Shown in pieces: positions 62,336 through 64,000 of a DNA stretch of 64,000 nucleotides. The number at the start of each line of letters is the position of its first letter. Position 1 is the first letter of the stretch. Both the position numbers and the translations under genes were made by a program. Under the pieces are notes generated by a model. That model made no database searches. It was not told the origin of the DNA and worked only from the letters and a program-made list of their open reading frames with translations. The stretch is from NCBI RefSeq assembly GCF_002863565.1, contig NZ_PGUW01000002.1:62001-126000 (forward strand). Reading direction: 5' to 3'. Source of the DNA: Bacillus sp. V5-8f (GTDB lineage Bacteria > Bacillota > Bacilli > Bacillales > DSM-1321).

Positions 62336-62544
62336 TCCTGGTCTATCCCATCAATAACAGTAGTATCGGTGTAAATATATCTTGGGCGTATATTTTTTTC
62401 CTCATTTCCGTAAAAGGCTTCTTGCAGCTGTTCATTTGCACTTTCCGTTTCGGATTGTTCATGTTGTGAAGTGGAACCAAATTGGCTATTTAATTTTAGA
62501 TTAACGTTTTTTACCTGTTCTGAAATAATATTTCCGTTTTCCAT
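62326..62544 (-). CDS. Hypothetical hydrophilic protein, 72 aa
   Basis: A polar, Asn/Gln/Glu-rich 72-residue product (NLKLNSQFGSTSQHEQSETESANEQLQEAFYGNE...) without signal or membrane segment. ATG 62544 has GTGAG eight bases upstream; a GTG at 62556 would add four residues. It is convergent with dsdA and shares its terminator region. Family not recognised; the composition is like small spore-associated proteins. Confidence 0.6.
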   Translation of the reverse strand: MENGNIISEQVKNVNLKLNSQFGSTSQHEQSETESANEQLQEAFYGNEEKNIRPRYIYTDTTVIDGIDQDKK

Positions 62545-62777
62545 TGGTTTTCTCACTTTCTCAATATTATTGATTATTTTAGCCTGCCCAATTTTGTAAA
62601 AAAAGAAGTATAAAGTTATAGTGCAAAATTCAGAACAGAATATACATACACTTTTCGCCGCTTGAATTGCTAATTTTGTATTAAAACAAATAAAATGTGC
62701 ATTTTATTGGGAAACTACCGGAAAGAAATAAAAAAGGATAAATTTTAACCAAAACATTTTGACAAGGAGAATGGATC

Positions 62778-63743
62778 ATGAAAAAGTTATCACAATTTGC
62801 AGTAATTGTGTTGATGATGTTGGTAATTAACGCTTGTGGAAATGGAGACAACAATAACGCGGGAGGAAATAACAATAACAACGGTGGTGGCGGAGGAGCA
62901 CAGTTGTCAGGAAACGTTAAAGTAGACGGCTCTTCCACCGTTTATCCAATCATGGAAGCAGTCGTGGAGGAATATGGAGCAGAGCAGCCTGATGTTAAAG
63001 TTTCTGTTGGGTCTTCAGGAACAGGAGGTGGCTTTAAATCATTTGCTGCAGGAGAAACCGATCTAACGAATGCTTCCCGTCCCATTAAGGATGAAGAAAA
63101 ACAACAGCTTCAAACAAAGGGTATTGATTACACAGAATTCAGGCTAGCGTTTGACGGACTTTCGGTAGTCGTAAATAAGGATAATGATTGGGTGGACCAT
63201 TTAACTGTCGATGAGTTAAGAAAGATGTGGCTAGAAACAGGAAGCCCTAAGAAATGGTCAGATATTAGAAAAGGCTGGCCAGACCAGGAAATAAAGTACT
63301 ACTCTCCAGGAACAGATTCTGGAACATTTGATTACTTTAATGAAGTTATTTTGGAAGATAAACCAATGGTTGAGAGTGCTACCCTTTCTGAAGATGACAA
63401 TATCCTTGTTCAAGGTGTTAGAGGGGACAAGAATTCAATTGGCTATTTCGGTTTTGCGTACTACCTGGAAAACAAAGATGATATCAAAGTAGTTCCCATA
63501 GATGGCGGAAAAGGGCCTGTTGAACCATCACACGACACGATCCAATCTGGTGAGTACTCTCCTCTTTCCCGTCCATTATTCGTCTATGCCAGCAATAAAG
63601 CGGTAAAAGAGAAAAAAGAGGTAAATGATTTCTTGCGATTTACATTAGAAAACGCCGGGGAATTCTCTGAGGATGTCGGATATGTGCGCCTACCCGATGA
63701 TGAATACAAAAAAGATATACAATCACTGGAAGCAATCAAATAG
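62778..63743 (+). CDS. pstS: Phosphate ABC transporter substrate-binding lipoprotein
   Basis: A 321-residue binding protein. Lipoprotein signal peptide with lipobox VINAC (Cys20), then an Asn/Gly linker (NNNAGGNNNNNGGGGG). The binding protein follows with [28 protein letters not shown] (phosphate-binding Ser/Gly loop), [10 protein letters not shown], and [12 protein letters not shown]. It captures phosphate outside the membrane for PstCAB. GACAAGGAG precedes ATG 62778. A strong hairpin separates it from pstC. Confidence 0.95.
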   Translation: MKKLSQFAVIVLMMLVINACGNGDNNNAGGNNNNNGGGGGAQLSGNVKVDGSSTVYPIMEAVVEEYGAEQPDVKVSVGSSGTGGGFKSFAAGETDLTNASRPIKDEEKQQLQTKGIDYTEFRLAFDGLSVVVNKDNDWVDHLTVDELRKMWLETGSPKKWSDIRKGWPDQEIKYYSPGTDSGTFDYFNEVILEDKPMVESATLSEDDNILVQGVRGDKNSIGYFGFAYYLENKDDIKVVPIDGGKGPVEPSHDTIQSGEYSPLSRPLFVYASNKAVKEKKEVNDFLRFTLENAGEFSEDVGYVRLPDDEYKKDIQSLEAIK

Positions 63744-63753
63744 TTCGGGTTCG

Positions 63754-63821
63754 GTCCCCCTACTTGGGGGTCAGTCCCCCATCCCGTTAATAGGGTAAAG
63801 CAGTGGGGGACTGACCCCCAA
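63754..63821 (+). repeat. Complex G/C-run hairpin between pstS and pstC
   Basis: TTGGGGGTCAGTCCCCC (63764-63780) pairs perfectly over 17 bases with its complement at 63805-63821. An alternative small hairpin uses TCCCCC (63755-63760) with GGGGG (63766-63770). It may lower pstC expression or protect pstS mRNA. Confidence 0.85.
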
Positions 63822-63840
63822 AAGGAAAGGGGTTTTTTGT

Positions 63841-64000
63841 ATGGAAAAAGATGCTGCTGTAAAAAGTGTGCAGGCGATGATATCAGAGAAGATGCAAAAT
63901 AAACGGAAAGGAACTTCTCTTGAAAGTCTTGTACCCATTTTATTGTTCGTAACTGCGGCGGTTTCGGTGCTAACAACGATTGGTATTGTCCTAACTTTGA
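63841..64000 (+). CDS. pstC: Phosphate ABC transporter permease PstC, N-terminal part
   Basis: Starts at ATG 63841 after AAAGGGG and runs off the window end. The visible 53 residues have a charged head (MEKDAAVKSVQAMISEKMQNKRK) and the first membrane helix (LVPILLFVTAAVSVLTTIGIVL). The placement directly after pstS identifies the permease subunit; the rest lies outside. Confidence 0.85.
   Translation, partial: MEKDAAVKSVQAMISEKMQNKRKGTSLESLVPILLFVTAAVSVLTTIGIVLTL

Noticed and set aside
1-64000. CRISPR array, tRNA, rRNA, prophage or insertion sequence
   Set aside because: No spaced direct repeats, cloverleaf-like sequences, transposase motifs or phage genes were found in any part of the window.

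Overview
The window looks like a chromosomal segment of a low-GC, endospore-forming Firmicute of the Bacillaceae. Supporting signs are Shine-Dalgarno sites of the AGGAGG type before nearly every gene, frequent TTG/GTG starts, U-tracted hairpin terminators, CotF-type coat proteins, a KatX-like catalase, RsbR/STAS proteins, a PucR regulator and a HutP-controlled histidine operon. No rRNA, tRNA, CRISPR array, transposase or prophage was seen.

Layout. 1-7.4 kb: small hydrophilic genes, an SDR remnant, an S8 protease, a YitT-like membrane protein, two CotF-like coat genes, two tail-to-tail uracil-DNA-glycosylase-superfamily genes and an MFS permease. 7.4-22.3 kb: a cluster for reductive pyrimidine catabolism. 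It holds an NCS1 permease, a C45 acyltransferase-like protein, an M20 carbamoylase, a nitrilase-type beta-ureidopropionase, PreT/PreA dihydropyrimidine dehydrogenase, dihydropyrimidinase, a PucR regulator, a CoA-acylating (methyl)malonate-semialdehyde dehydrogenase and an omega-amino-acid aminotransferase. The inferred flow is uracil/thymine to beta-alanine/beta-aminoisobutyrate to the semialdehyde to acetyl-/propionyl-CoA. Four promoters in this cluster share a motif TTACA-N3-TGT-N2-A (one site has ATACA) placed 36-38 bases before the -10 box, which suggests one regulon.

22.6-27.7 kb: a LysR gene divergent from a 2-oxoacid dehydrogenase operon (E1alpha, E1beta, E2), followed by the decayed C-terminus of an E3 (lpd) gene. 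27.8-39.5 kb: mixed genes, including an EamA exporter, a YugO-like K+ channel, a nitrilase, a TsuA-like thiosulfate transporter, a DUF1540 miniprotein, a Zn-dehydrogenase, a broken SpoIID/LytB gene, an LPXTA-anchored acidic protein, a holin-like toxin candidate, ZupT, an Asp/Arg-rich protein and a cold-shock protein. 40-54.7 kb: an RsbR-like gene with an early stop, the KatX-like catalase, GlpQ, a lactate-oxidase-family enzyme, DUF2254, DUF502, PsiE, a second STAS protein, an SDR and a GRDP-like membrane protein.

54.9-62.3 kb: hutP, hutH, hutU, hutI and hutG (frameshifted), followed by dsdA. HutP probably acts at a terminator between hutP and hutH. 62.8-64 kb: pstS and the start of pstC, separated by a strong repeated hairpin.

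All functional names come from reading motifs and family resemblance by eye. No database search was run.
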